Below are positions 8,856-17,435 of a stretch of 58,890 bases of DNA, one piece after another (within the stretch, counting starts at the first letter, position 1; each line of letters begins with the position of its first letter). The notes beneath the pieces were generated by a model. The model searched no databases and was not told the DNA's origin. It worked only from the letters and a program-made list of their open reading frames with translations. The translations under genes were made by a program, and so were the position numbers. The stretch spans positions 1 to 58,890 of the forward strand of contig NZ_JARICI010000065.1 of the NCBI RefSeq assembly GCF_029257255.1, written 5' to 3'. The DNA is from Sporosarcina sp. (lineage in GTDB: Bacteria; Bacillota; Bacilli; Bacillales_A; Planococcaceae).

Positions 8856-10135
8856 TTTGTTGCGGCTGCTTGAGCCATTGCAGATGGATCAATACCTTCC
8901 TGTTCATTGCGAAGACGCTTCATGTCAACGCGGATCAATAATGAGATGACGAAGGCGACAGCAAATAGTCCGGCGAAGAACAACAGACTGCTCTCATAGC
9001 TGCCAGTTGTATCTTTCATCCAGGCTGCAAACATGGGGCCTGCCACTCCGGCAGCTGACCAGGCAGTTAAAATATAGCCATGGATCGCGCCAAGTTGTTT
9101 CGTTCCGAAAATATCTCCGATAAATGCCGGGATGGAAGCGAAACCTCCGCCGTAACAAGTGTAAATGACCGCCAGGATTATCTGGAACATAATCGCATTT
9201 GTCGTAAATGGCAGTACGGCAAATAAAACGAGCTGCAGGACGAAAAATGTCGTATACGTATTCGGACGGCCGATATAATCTGAAATGGCGGCCCATCCAA
9301 GACGTCCGGCACCGTTGAATATACCGAGTACACCAACTAGAGCGGCGGCCTGAACGGTCGTCATGCCAATACTGTCAATTGCCAGCGGTTTAGCGGCAGA
9401 TAAAATAGCGATTCCGCATGTGACGTTGATAAACAGCATGAGCCATAAATAATAAAAACGCTTTGTTTTAACTGCCTGATTTGCAGTTAACTGGGCAAGA
9501 TCCTTTTTGACTTCTGTTTTTCCAGAACGGACTTTTTCAATAAAGCCGGGAGGAGCCCAGCCTTCTTCCGGTTTCTCGAGGTAAAGAGAGGACAAAAGCA
9601 TGATCGTGAAATAAGATATTCCGAGAATATAGAAAGTGTTTGTCAATCCAACATTGACGATTAAATATTCCATGATTGGACTGCTGATCGCTGCTGCGAA
9701 ACCAAAGCCCATAATAGCTAGGCCAGTTGCAAGTCCTCGTCTGTCAGGAAACCATTTAACCAACGTGGAAACAGGGGCGATGTACCCGACACCTAAACCG
9801 ATACCGCCAAGCATTCCATAGAAAATATAGAGCATAGGCAAAGAACCCATGCTTATCGCAAGCCCTGATCCAGTCACACCGATTCCGAAGAACGTCGCTG
9901 CCAGCAAGCCGGCCTTACGGGGACCATACTTCTCAACGAAGTGACCGAGAAAAGCTGCTGATAAGCCAAGGAAAAGAATGGCGATACTGAATGTCAGCTG
10001 CACTTGACTTGTTGTCCAGCCGAATTCTTCGATCAATGGATTGGTAAAGTTACTCCATGCGTACACTGACCCGATGGAAATGTGAATACCTACCGCAGAT
10101 AAAGCGATTAACCATCTGTTCTTAGTCTTTTTCAT
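8852..10135 (-). CDS. OFA-family MFS transporter (formate/oxalate type)
   Basis: A 427-residue, 12-helix major facilitator. The N-terminal helix with GSVYAWSNFTNP and the loop WFPDRRGLATGLA are hallmarks of the oxalate/formate antiporter family. ATG 10135 follows gggaggg. Its placement next to fdhD and fdhF suggests formate or another small carboxylate as substrate; this is inference, since OFA members carry varied substrates. A consensus promoter lies just upstream (10290-10318), so it can be expressed separately from fdhD. Confidence 0.88.
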   Translation of the reverse strand: MKKTKNRWLIALSAVGIHISIGSVYAWSNFTNPLIEEFGWTTSQVQLTFSIAILFLGLSAAFLGHFVEKYGPRKAGLLAATFFGIGVTGSGLAISMGSLPMLYIFYGMLGGIGLGVGYIAPVSTLVKWFPDRRGLATGLAIMGFGFAAAISSPIMEYLIVNVGLTNTFYILGISYFTIMLLSSLYLEKPEEGWAPPGFIEKVRSGKTEVKKDLAQLTANQAVKTKRFYYLWLMLFINVTCGIAILSAAKPLAIDSIGMTTVQAAALVGVLGIFNGAGRLGWAAISDYIGRPNTYTTFFVLQLVLFAVLPFTTNAIMFQIILAVIYTCYGGGFASIPAFIGDIFGTKQLGAIHGYILTAWSAAGVAGPMFAAWMKDTTGSYESSLLFFAGLFAVAFVISLLIRVDMKRLRNEQEGIDPSAMAQAAATK

Positions 10136-10289
10136 ACGATACCCTCCCTTTTATATTTAGTTTTATCATGATGACTTTTTGCACCGGAGACGTCTCTCTC
10201 TGTACAGATCTGTTAGGAAAATCCCCATTAATTGCTATAAACAAAATCTGTTTTAGCGATATTTAAGGTGCGAATTAGGATTAAGCTGT

Positions 10290-10318
10290 ATATTAGTACC
10301 ATTTCACAATATTGTCAA
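10290..10318 (-). promoter_or_regulatory. Consensus sigma-A promoter for the OFA transporter
   Basis: On the minus strand TTGACA (10318-10313) and TAATAT (10295-10290) are separated by exactly 17 bases. It lies immediately downstream of the fdhD stop and about 155 bases before the transporter ATG, so the transcript has a long leader (10136-10289) in which I see no clear terminator. Confidence 0.7.
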
Positions 10319-10320
10319 TA

Positions 10321-11145
10321 TTAATTTTTGTATGTACTTGGAAGAGGTTCCAAGTTATCTGAAAGTATTCGCCCGGGGTGTGTATATAAATTAAAAGACG
10401 TGCCGCGGATAAAACCAACCGTCGTAATCCCTAAATCTTCAGCCAGTGTCAGTGCTAATTCGGTCGGTGCAGATTTTGATAAGACAATTTCACAACCGAT
10501 TTTTGCCACTTTCAAAAGAATTTCTGAAGAGATGCGACCGCTGAATACAATAATTTTATCCCGCACAGGAATTTTGTTTTTCAGACAATGGCCATAAATT
10601 TTATCCAGAGCATTATGTCGGCCGATATCCATTCTTGATAAAAGTAATTGATCAGGCTTGCAGAGAGCGGCATTGTGCACTCCGCCTGTATGCCGGAACA
10701 TTTCTGCCTGCTCTTCCATTTCGTTCATTAGCGAGAAAATTTGGTTAGTTGTCAATTGCACAGAAATGCTGTCCATTTTTTTGGCTGTTAAGACATCGCT
10801 CGCAAAGATAAACCCTTGCCGGCTCATTCCGCAACAAGACGTAATATAGCGTTTATTCTGCAATTTTTCGAAAAATGGATAAACAATATCAGTACTCACA
10901 TCAATAATTCCTTTTTCTTTATCTAGGCGAATTTCTTTGATCTGCTCCCATCTTGGTACAATTCCTTCAGAAGCGAGAAAACCAACAACCATGTCTTCTA
11001 CGTATTCAGGTGTGCAGACGATGGTGGCAAACTCCTTATCATTCAACCTGATGGTAATCGCATATTCCACAGCCACTAGATCTTCCTTTGCAATAAATTG
11101 TCCATTCTGAAAGCGTATAATCGGCCGTTTCTGCTGCTGTTCCAC
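10321..11145 (-). CDS. fdhD: FdhD sulfur carrier for formate dehydrogenase
   Basis: Transfers sulfur to the bis-MGD cofactor, a step needed for formate dehydrogenase activity. A 274-residue form from GTG 11145 is chosen because gaggggg lies correctly before it; the alternative GTG 11163 overlaps the upstream stop (GTGA) but has no ribosome site. The conserved cysteine loop reads ITSCCGMSRQG. The basic GRHNALDKIYG and FSGRISSEILLK segments are typical. It is co-transcribed with the DUF2294 gene and divergent from fdhF, its expected client. Confidence 0.94.
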   Translation of the reverse strand: MEQQQKRPIIRFQNGQFIAKEDLVAVEYAITIRLNDKEFATIVCTPEYVEDMVVGFLASEGIVPRWEQIKEIRLDKEKGIIDVSTDIVYPFFEKLQNKRYITSCCGMSRQGFIFASDVLTAKKMDSISVQLTTNQIFSLMNEMEEQAEMFRHTGGVHNAALCKPDQLLLSRMDIGRHNALDKIYGHCLKNKIPVRDKIIVFSGRISSEILLKVAKIGCEIVLSKSAPTELALTLAEDLGITTVGFIRGTSFNLYTHPGRILSDNLEPLPSTYKN

Positions 11146-11159
11146 ACATTTTCCCCCTC

Positions 11160-11501
11160 TCACTCGATCGATCTGTCAAATAAAAATACCGAGACAGCAA
11201 TATCATCATCAACCTTGAAATCACTGAATAAGTGTAAAAACTTTGCCTCGACCAATTCTTCCAAGCCTTCTGGCGGTGCTTTCTCATAGACAGCTTGGAT
11301 CATACCGGTTCTTGCCATGTGCACCATTTCTTTTCCCTCAGACGTACTGGCAATGAATTTTTCAGTCGGCGTCAAATTGCCATAGAGTGTTGATACTGCC
11401 ATATTATCAACAAAAATCGTATGAATTCTTTCAGGGCCTTTCCCGAATAGGTCTTTTCGCAACTTCCTGATAATATCATTGAACGCATGGACTTTTTTCA
11501 T
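11160..11501 (-). CDS. DUF2294 domain protein
   Basis: A 113-residue protein matching DUF2294 in size and in the segment GKGPERIHTIFVDNMAVSTLYGNLTPTEK. Function unknown. It sits upstream of fdhD with 14 bases between its stop and the preferred fdhD start, and is divergent from fdhF. This neighbourhood suggests a link to formate metabolism; that is inference. ATG 11501 lies behind a modest site (gaggga). Confidence 0.8.
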   Translation of the reverse strand: MKKVHAFNDIIRKLRKDLFGKGPERIHTIFVDNMAVSTLYGNLTPTEKFIASTSEGKEMVHMARTGMIQAVYEKAPPEGLEELVEAKFLHLFSDFKVDDDIAVSVFLFDRSIE

Positions 11502-11693
11502 AAGTTTCCCTCGATTCCATTTACAGAATAGTCTATCTTTTAAATTATAGGCATTGTATTAAACGTCATTTTACTTTATACTAAACAGTAAGTCGATGAT
11601 AGTTTGGTATGTGATTGCCAGATTATCATCATTTGTCTATTGTTTATATTAAATACGGATTGGTTCTTTAGCAAGTCCTGTTAAGAAACTACT

Positions 11694-11743
11694 CCACCAT
11701 GAAAATGCCGTTTATTCCGGCTTTTTCATGGTGGATTTTTATT
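11694..11743 (+). terminator. Leader terminator upstream of fdhF (possible attenuator)
   Basis: ccaccatgaaaa...gccg pairs with cggc...tttttcatggtgg and is followed by attttt, a strong intrinsic terminator ending about 20 bases before the fdhF ATG. The gene upstream is divergent, so the hairpin can only act on the fdhF leader itself or on stray transcription. Confidence 0.8.
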
Positions 11744-11762
11744 TGAGAAGGGGGACGCAGAC

Positions 11763-14687
11763 ATGTCAATTACAATAAACGGCAAGCCCTTTGACTTTGC
11801 TCCAGGGTCAACGTTAATTCAAATTATCAATGCTAATAAAATAGAGCATCCGCAGATTTGTCACTTACCAGAAGTCGACCCGATTGAAACTTGTGATACG
11901 TGCATCGTGGAAGTGAACGGTGAACTAATGCGCGCCTGTTCAGCAAAAGCTGTTGACGGCATGGATGTACAGCTCGCTTCCACGCGTGCAAAGGCTGCCC
12001 AGACAGAAGCAATGGATAGAATTCTAGAAAATCATTTGCTGTATTGTACCGTATGTGATAATAACAACGGCAACTGTAAAGTACATAACACAGTGGCGAT
12101 GTTGGAAGTCGAGCATCAAAAGTATCCATATGAGCCGAAGTGTTCAAAAGATGCAGTTGATTTCACCCATCCATTCTACCGCTACGATCCAAACCAGTGT
12201 ATCGCCTGCGGCCAATGTGTAGAGGTATGTCAGAATCTTCAAGTCAATGAAACGCTGTCGATTGATTGGGAACGCGACCGTCCGATTGTGTTGTGGGACG
12301 GCGGAGCAAAAATCAATGATTCCTCCTGTGTCGGTTGCGGACACTGTATTACAGTTTGTCCATGTAACGCGCTGATGGAGAAAACGATGCTTGGCGAAGC
12401 AGGTTTCATGACGAAGATGGATGATGAACTGATGGAACCAATGATCGATCTGATCAAAGATGTCGAGCCTGGATACAGCAGTATTATGGCTGTATCTGAT
12501 GTGGAAGCTGCGATGAGAGAATCCAAAATCAATAAAACAAAAACTGTCTGTACATTCTGCGGCGTCGGCTGCTCGTATGAAGTGTGGACGAAAGACCGCA
12601 AGATTCTGAAGATCCAGCCAGTACATGATGCACCGGTCAACCAGATTTCCACTTGCATCAAAGGGAAATTCGGCTGGGATTTCGTTAACAGTGAAGAGCG
12701 CATCACGTCACCTCTGATTCGTAAAGGCGATGCATTTGTAGAGGCTTCGTGGGAAGAGGCACTGGATCTGGTGGCTGAAAAGTTAGGCAAGATTAAAAAA
12801 GAGTACGGCCGTGACGGAGTCGGTGTGATTTCATCCTCAAAGATCACCAATGAAGAAAACTATGTCATTCAAAAGTTTGCGCGACAGGTTTTCGAAACAA
12901 ATAACGTAGATAATTGTTCCCGCTACTGTCAGTCACCTGCGACAGACGGATTGTTCAGAACCGTCGGTATGGGCGGAGATGCTGGAACGATTAAAGATAT
13001 CGCAAAAGCAGGTCTCGTCATCATTGTTGGAGCGAATCCGGCTGAAGGACATCCTGTTCTCGCTACACGTGTGAAACGGGCTCATAAACTGCATGAACAA
13101 AAACTGATCGTAGCTGATCTCAGAAAACATGAGATGGCGGAACGTGCAGATATTTTTATGACGCCGCAACAAGGTACTGACCAGGTATGGCTGATGGCCG
13201 TTACAAAATATTTGATTGATCAGGGATGGCATGATCAGCGTTTCATTGATGAAAATGTTCATCACTTTGAAGAATTTAAAAAGGTATTGGATCGCTATAC
13301 ACTCGAGTACGCAGAGGAAATAACAGGAATTTCAAAAGATGTGCTCATTCACACGGCAGAATTAATTCGCGATGCGGACGGCACTTGTGTGTTATGGGGA
13401 ATGGGTGTAACGCAGAATACAGGCGGTTCTGATACGTCAGCGGCTATTTCAAACTTACTTTTGGCAACTGGCAATTATCGTCGCGAAGGTGCTGGAGCTT
13501 ATCCGCTTCGGGGACATAATAACGTACAGGGTGCCTGTGATATGGGAAGTCTGCCTGGATGGCTTCCGGGATATCAGCATATTACTGATGATGCTGCGAG
13601 AGAAAAGTTTGAACGTGCTTATGGTGTCGCGATTGAAGGAAAACCTGGAATGGATAATATACAGATGCTTCATTCGATTGATGACGGCATCATGAAAGGT
13701 ATGTATATTGTCGGGGAAGATATGGCATTAGTCGACTCTAATGCCAACTATGTTCACGATGTATTATCGAAACTTGAGTTCTTAGTTGTTCAGGATATTT
13801 TCTTCTCCCGGACAGCGCAATATGCGGATGTTATTCTGCCGGCCGTTCCTTCATTGGAAAAGGATGGTACATTCACAAATACCGAGCGCCGTGTGCAGCG
13901 TTTGTATAAAGCATTGCCGAATAAAGGGAACTCAAGACAGGACTGGTGGATCATACAGGAAGTTGCGAAACGCCTGGGGCATGATTGGAATTATACGCAT
14001 CCACGTGACATCTTTGAAGAGATGACGAGTTTGAGTCCGATGTTCAGTCAGGCATCTTATGATGTGCTTGATGATTGGGGAAGTTTCCTCTGGGGAAGCC
14101 TTGAAGGAGAAAGTACACCACTTCTGTATACAGACGGTTTCAATTTCCCTGATAAGATGGCGCGCTTTGCATTATCTGACTGGGTAGAACCTGTGAAATT
14201 CGATGATGAATTTGATCTACACATTAATAACGGTCGGATGCTTGAGCATTTCCATGAAGGAAATATGACGAATAAATCAGACGGTATCCAGGAAAAAGTT
14301 CCGAATATATTTGTAGAAGTCTCACCGGAGCTGGCTAAAGAGCGGGGAGTCGTGACAGGTACTTATGTCCGCCTCATTTCTCCGTACGGGGCATTAAAAC
14401 TGCCGGCCCTTGTTACAGACCGGGTTCAGAAAAACGAATTATTCCTGCCAATGAACTCTGTGCATAAACAATCGGCAATCAACTTCCTTACAGGTCCTGC
14501 GACAGATCAACGTACGAACACACCTGCTTATAAGCAGACGAAGGTACGGATGGAAGTACTCGCTAAAGAAGGCGATAACCCATTACCGAAGAGTAACCAC
14601 CGCGATAAGAAAAGGCATCCGCAAAATGGTGTGGAAGTTGAGCGGAAATGGAAACGTCCGGGGTATATACAATTAACCGATCAATAA
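11763..14687 (+). CDS. fdhF: Formate dehydrogenase alpha subunit, Cys type, multi-Fe-S
   Basis: A 974-residue molybdenum or tungsten bis-MGD enzyme that oxidises formate to CO2. In order: an N-terminal plant-type [2Fe-2S] domain (about 1-78), a Cys-rich [4Fe-4S] segment (about 80-118), two ferredoxin clusters (CIACGQC 146-152 and CVGCGHC 189-195), the CTFCGVGCSY cluster (263-272) of the catalytic domain, and a C-terminal dinucleotide-binding domain. The metal ligand position is Cys389 in NCSRYCQSP, so no selenocysteine. The domain plan resembles soluble NAD-linked enzymes. ATG 11763 follows gaaggggga. DUF1641 follows after 18 bases. Confidence 0.95.
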   Translation: MSITINGKPFDFAPGSTLIQIINANKIEHPQICHLPEVDPIETCDTCIVEVNGELMRACSAKAVDGMDVQLASTRAKAAQTEAMDRILENHLLYCTVCDNNNGNCKVHNTVAMLEVEHQKYPYEPKCSKDAVDFTHPFYRYDPNQCIACGQCVEVCQNLQVNETLSIDWERDRPIVLWDGGAKINDSSCVGCGHCITVCPCNALMEKTMLGEAGFMTKMDDELMEPMIDLIKDVEPGYSSIMAVSDVEAAMRESKINKTKTVCTFCGVGCSYEVWTKDRKILKIQPVHDAPVNQISTCIKGKFGWDFVNSEERITSPLIRKGDAFVEASWEEALDLVAEKLGKIKKEYGRDGVGVISSSKITNEENYVIQKFARQVFETNNVDNCSRYCQSPATDGLFRTVGMGGDAGTIKDIAKAGLVIIVGANPAEGHPVLATRVKRAHKLHEQKLIVADLRKHEMAERADIFMTPQQGTDQVWLMAVTKYLIDQGWHDQRFIDENVHHFEEFKKVLDRYTLEYAEEITGISKDVLIHTAELIRDADGTCVLWGMGVTQNTGGSDTSAAISNLLLATGNYRREGAGAYPLRGHNNVQGACDMGSLPGWLPGYQHITDDAAREKFERAYGVAIEGKPGMDNIQMLHSIDDGIMKGMYIVGEDMALVDSNANYVHDVLSKLEFLVVQDIFFSRTAQYADVILPAVPSLEKDGTFTNTERRVQRLYKALPNKGNSRQDWWIIQEVAKRLGHDWNYTHPRDIFEEMTSLSPMFSQASYDVLDDWGSFLWGSLEGESTPLLYTDGFNFPDKMARFALSDWVEPVKFDDEFDLHINNGRMLEHFHEGNMTNKSDGIQEKVPNIFVEVSPELAKERGVVTGTYVRLISPYGALKLPALVTDRVQKNELFLPMNSVHKQSAINFLTGPATDQRTNTPAYKQTKVRMEVLAKEGDNPLPKSNHRDKKRHPQNGVEVERKWKRPGYIQLTDQ

Positions 14688-14705
14688 CTCAGGGGGTGAA
14701 AGGGA

Positions 14706-15191
14706 ATGGCGGCACCAATTACTTCTATTAAACGAACTGAACGAACAGAGATGGAGATTCAGCAGGAGAAGCTGGCGGATCTACAAAAATTAATTGCGCA
14801 ACAGGAAGAATCGTTGCAAAAGATTATGGAGATCACCGGTGAACTGAATGATATCGGTGCACTTGATGCATTGCAGGCGATGCTGCAGGCAAAAGAGAAA
14901 ATTACGGGAATTGCAGTTGGACAAATATCACGTGAACCTGTCACCAATATGCTCAATAATGTTATGGCAGCAGCGGGCGCACTGACGGCAATCGATCCGG
15001 CAACCATCCAACTGTTGACAAAAAGTGCACAGCGCGGATTGAATGAAGCGGAGCAGGGCATTGAACAGAATCAGAAAACCAGTGCCCTTCAATTACTAAA
15101 ATCAGTCAACGACCCGGATATCAACCGGGCACTAACCTTTGGACTCAATTTTCTAAAAGGAATGGGCAAAGGATTAGACAAACCTTCCTAA
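14706..15191 (+). CDS. DUF1641 domain protein, formate dehydrogenase partner
   Basis: A 161-residue helical protein of the DUF1641 family (YrhD/YjgD type), which is regularly encoded directly after this class of formate dehydrogenase. There is a coiled-coil-like N-terminus (KLADLQKLIAQQEESLQK) and the conserved end LTFGLNFLKGMGK. ATG 14706 follows agggggtgaaaggg. Its job is not settled; a structural or electron-transfer partner role is inference from this co-occurrence. Confidence 0.88.
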   Translation: MAAPITSIKRTERTEMEIQQEKLADLQKLIAQQEESLQKIMEITGELNDIGALDALQAMLQAKEKITGIAVGQISREPVTNMLNNVMAAAGALTAIDPATIQLLTKSAQRGLNEAEQGIEQNQKTSALQLLKSVNDPDINRALTFGLNFLKGMGKGLDKPS

Positions 15192-15247
15192 TAACAAACC
15201 TTTGCGAAAAAGTACAACTTCCTTCATACTATATATTGAAGCAAAAC

Positions 15248-15285
15248 ATTCTCCAGCTGCCATCTCAGGCAGTTGGAGAATTTAT
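15248..15285 (+). terminator. Terminator after the fdhF-DUF1641 operon
   Basis: attctccagctgcc pairs with ggcagttggagaat (one G-U), then ttatt. The stem is long and strong; the T tract is weak. Confidence 0.65.
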
Positions 15286-15362
15286 TGATTAGAGAAGTTG
15301 AAGTAGGACATTATATAATTAAACCAGTCAATTCAACTTACCCAGTAGGAGATGGAGAATAC

Positions 15363-16271
15363 ATGTCAACCAGAAGTAAAATGTCAACACACCTAGAAAA
15401 ACAATCATCTGCAATGCAGAACATCGGAAGATTACTCATCAAATGTTCCGACAAGCCCGGTATTGTCTCGGCTGTCTCTACCTTCTTGCTGAACCACCGA
15501 GCAAACATCGTAGAATCCAGTCAATACTCAACAGATCCTGAAGGCGGCACATTCTACCTTCGAATTGAATTCCACTCAGAAGATCTGCTCGATCAAAAAG
15601 AAGCAATTGAAAAAGATTTCCGCAAAATAGCAGATGAACATGACATGGAATACAAGTTTTCATATGCTGCAGAATTAAAAAGAGCCGCAATCTTTGTATC
15701 AAAAGAACCGTATTGCATGATGGAACTTCTTTGGGAGTGGCAGAACGGAGACTTGGATGCTGAAATCGCTGTAGTCGTCAGTAATCATGAAGACTCACGA
15801 GAGATGGTGGAAGCACTCGGTATTCCTTTCCATTACATTCCTGCGAATAAAGACATTCGCCAAGAAGTTGAACAGAAGCAGATTAAGTTAATGGAAGAGT
15901 ATAAAGTGGATGTGCTGATTTTGGCACGCTATATGCAAATTCTAACACCTGATTTCGTCAGTCATTTCCCGAATCAAATTATTAACATTCACCATTCCTT
16001 CCTGCCGGCATTCATTGGGGCTCGTCCTTATGAAAGAGCTTTTGGACGCGGAGTGAAATTGATCGGGGCGACTTCTCACTATGTGACGAATGATTTAGAT
16101 GAAGGTCCGATTATCGAACAGGACATTGAACGGGTAGATCACCGCGACGATACAGTCCAACTGAAGAAGATTGGACGTAAAATTGAACGCCGTGTACTCG
16201 CACGCGCAGTGAAATGGCATATTGAAGACCGGATCATTGTAGAAGATAATAAAACAATTGTCTTCCATTAA
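15363..16271 (+). CDS. purU: Formyltetrahydrofolate deformylase
   Basis: Hydrolyses 10-formyl-THF to THF and formate, balancing one-carbon pools. The 302-residue form starts at ATG 15363 behind taggagatgg; the longer frame from 15273 runs through the preceding hairpin. An N-terminal ACT domain (GRLLIKCSDKPGIVSAVS) is followed by a formyltransferase-like domain with NIHHSFLPAF and GATSHYV. The gene follows the formate dehydrogenase operon, so its product formate is that enzyme's substrate; the functional link is inference. Confidence 0.95.
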   Translation: MSTRSKMSTHLEKQSSAMQNIGRLLIKCSDKPGIVSAVSTFLLNHRANIVESSQYSTDPEGGTFYLRIEFHSEDLLDQKEAIEKDFRKIADEHDMEYKFSYAAELKRAAIFVSKEPYCMMELLWEWQNGDLDAEIAVVVSNHEDSREMVEALGIPFHYIPANKDIRQEVEQKQIKLMEEYKVDVLILARYMQILTPDFVSHFPNQIINIHHSFLPAFIGARPYERAFGRGVKLIGATSHYVTNDLDEGPIIEQDIERVDHRDDTVQLKKIGRKIERRVLARAVKWHIEDRIIVEDNKTIVFH

Positions 16272-16362
16272 TAGATATGATGAGTTAAGTTTCTAGCATA
16301 GGCAGCAAATTAACGTGCCTAAAGTAGATGCAAATTTTTTCCACATCTTATATAGATGCAAA

Positions 16363-16398
16363 ACAGCCACTCCGTAAAATGCGGAGTGGCTGTTGCTA
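16363..16398. terminator. Bidirectional terminator between purU and YitT gene
   Basis: acagccactccg pairs perfectly with cggagtggctgt around taaaatg; it lies between convergent genes. Confidence 0.88.
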
Positions 16399-16417
16399 TT
16401 ATATAGAAGGAACTCAT

Positions 16418-17281
16418 TTAATGGATCGGTGATTTGAAGGTTGCTCCGTGTGTTTCCTGCGTATTCATGATCGTCAAAAACGCGGATGGATCAATATCGT
16501 GCGCAATTTGCTTCAGCTTAGAAATCTCCAGTCTGGTGACGACGACATAGATGACATCCTTTTCATTGTCTGTATACCCGCCACGTCCATGTAATTTTGT
16601 AATACTGCGGCCGAGACGCAGACGAATGGCTTCTCCCAGTTCTTCGTATTCATCTGAAATAATAATAACCGCTTTTGTTTCGTCGAGTCCCTGAATCACA
16701 ATATCAATCGCTTTAGAAGCGATATAATACGTAATAATTGAGTACATGGCTTTTTCAGGACCGAGTACAAAGCCCGCCCATCCGAAAATAAAGAGGTTAA
16801 AGAACATAACGAACTCGCCCACGCTATAAGGAATCTTGCGCGTCAATAAAATGCCCAGTATTTCCGTCCCGTCAAGTGCTCCGCCATTTCTGATGATCGT
16901 CCCGACACCTGCTCCTAACAGTAATCCCCCAAAAACTGTAGCAAGCAGTGGATCCGTAACGAATGGCCCGATGGTTTTCAGTGGAAATTCCACAATAGCC
17001 AGCAAGGCAATCGCAAATGAAGAAGAAATGAAAAAGTTCTTTCCGATATGTTTATATCCGGAAAATAAAAATGGCAGATTTAGAATGAGGATCAGAATCC
17101 CAAAAGGAACTCCTGTAATAAAATTCAATATAAGTGCAATACCGATAATACCTCCGTCAATGACCGCATTCGGTATAAGAAATAAGTCTAGTGCAACAGC
17201 TGTAATTACAACTCCGATCGATATGAATAAATATCGCCTGATTAAATGACCAACACTTTCTTTTTTATGCTGTTTGTTCAT
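16418..17281 (-). CDS. YitT family membrane protein with DUF2179
   Basis: A 287-residue protein with about five to six transmembrane helices (residues 15-205) containing [18 protein letters not shown], then a cytosolic C-terminal DUF2179 domain ([15 protein letters not shown]...[11 protein letters not shown]). YitT proteins are common in multiple copies in Bacillota; the transported substrate, if any, is unknown. ATG 17281 is preferred over the adjacent TTG 17284, behind aaaagggga. It is divergent from prkA. Confidence 0.88.
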   Translation of the reverse strand: MNKQHKKESVGHLIRRYLFISIGVVITAVALDLFLIPNAVIDGGIIGIALILNFITGVPFGILILILNLPFLFSGYKHIGKNFFISSSFAIALLAIVEFPLKTIGPFVTDPLLATVFGGLLLGAGVGTIIRNGGALDGTEILGILLTRKIPYSVGEFVMFFNLFIFGWAGFVLGPEKAMYSIITYYIASKAIDIVIQGLDETKAVIIISDEYEELGEAIRLRLGRSITKLHGRGGYTDNEKDVIYVVVTRLEISKLKQIAHDIDPSAFLTIMNTQETHGATFKSPIH

Positions 17282-17375
17282 CAAATTCCCCTTTTCTACA
17301 CCCTATACATTCTATTTTAACGGAATATCAAGTAAGAACCTAGTAGCAATTTGAACTTTCTTTGCAATCGATTGT

Positions 17376-17404
17376 GAATCATTTTTCTTTTTACGGCATA
17401 CGAT
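17376..17404 (+). promoter_or_regulatory. Candidate sigma-E promoter for prkA
   Basis: GAATCAT (17376-17382), a 14-base spacer and CATACGAT (17397-17404) resemble the sporulation sigma-E pattern (KMATATT-N14-CATACAMT); the -10 matches 7 of 8 positions. It ends about 30 bases before the prkA TTG. Confidence 0.45.
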
Positions 17405-17435
17405 GATACATCATAGCATAATTGGAGGAGAGACG

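Noticed and set aside
12144..12850. Minus-strand frames of 160 and 203 codons within fdhF
   Set aside because: They are antisense to a clear, conserved Fe-S enzyme gene and have no ribosome sites or recognisable content.
12927..12929. Selenocysteine at the FDH active site
   Set aside because: The codon is TGT (Cys389), not TGA, and the frame is open throughout.
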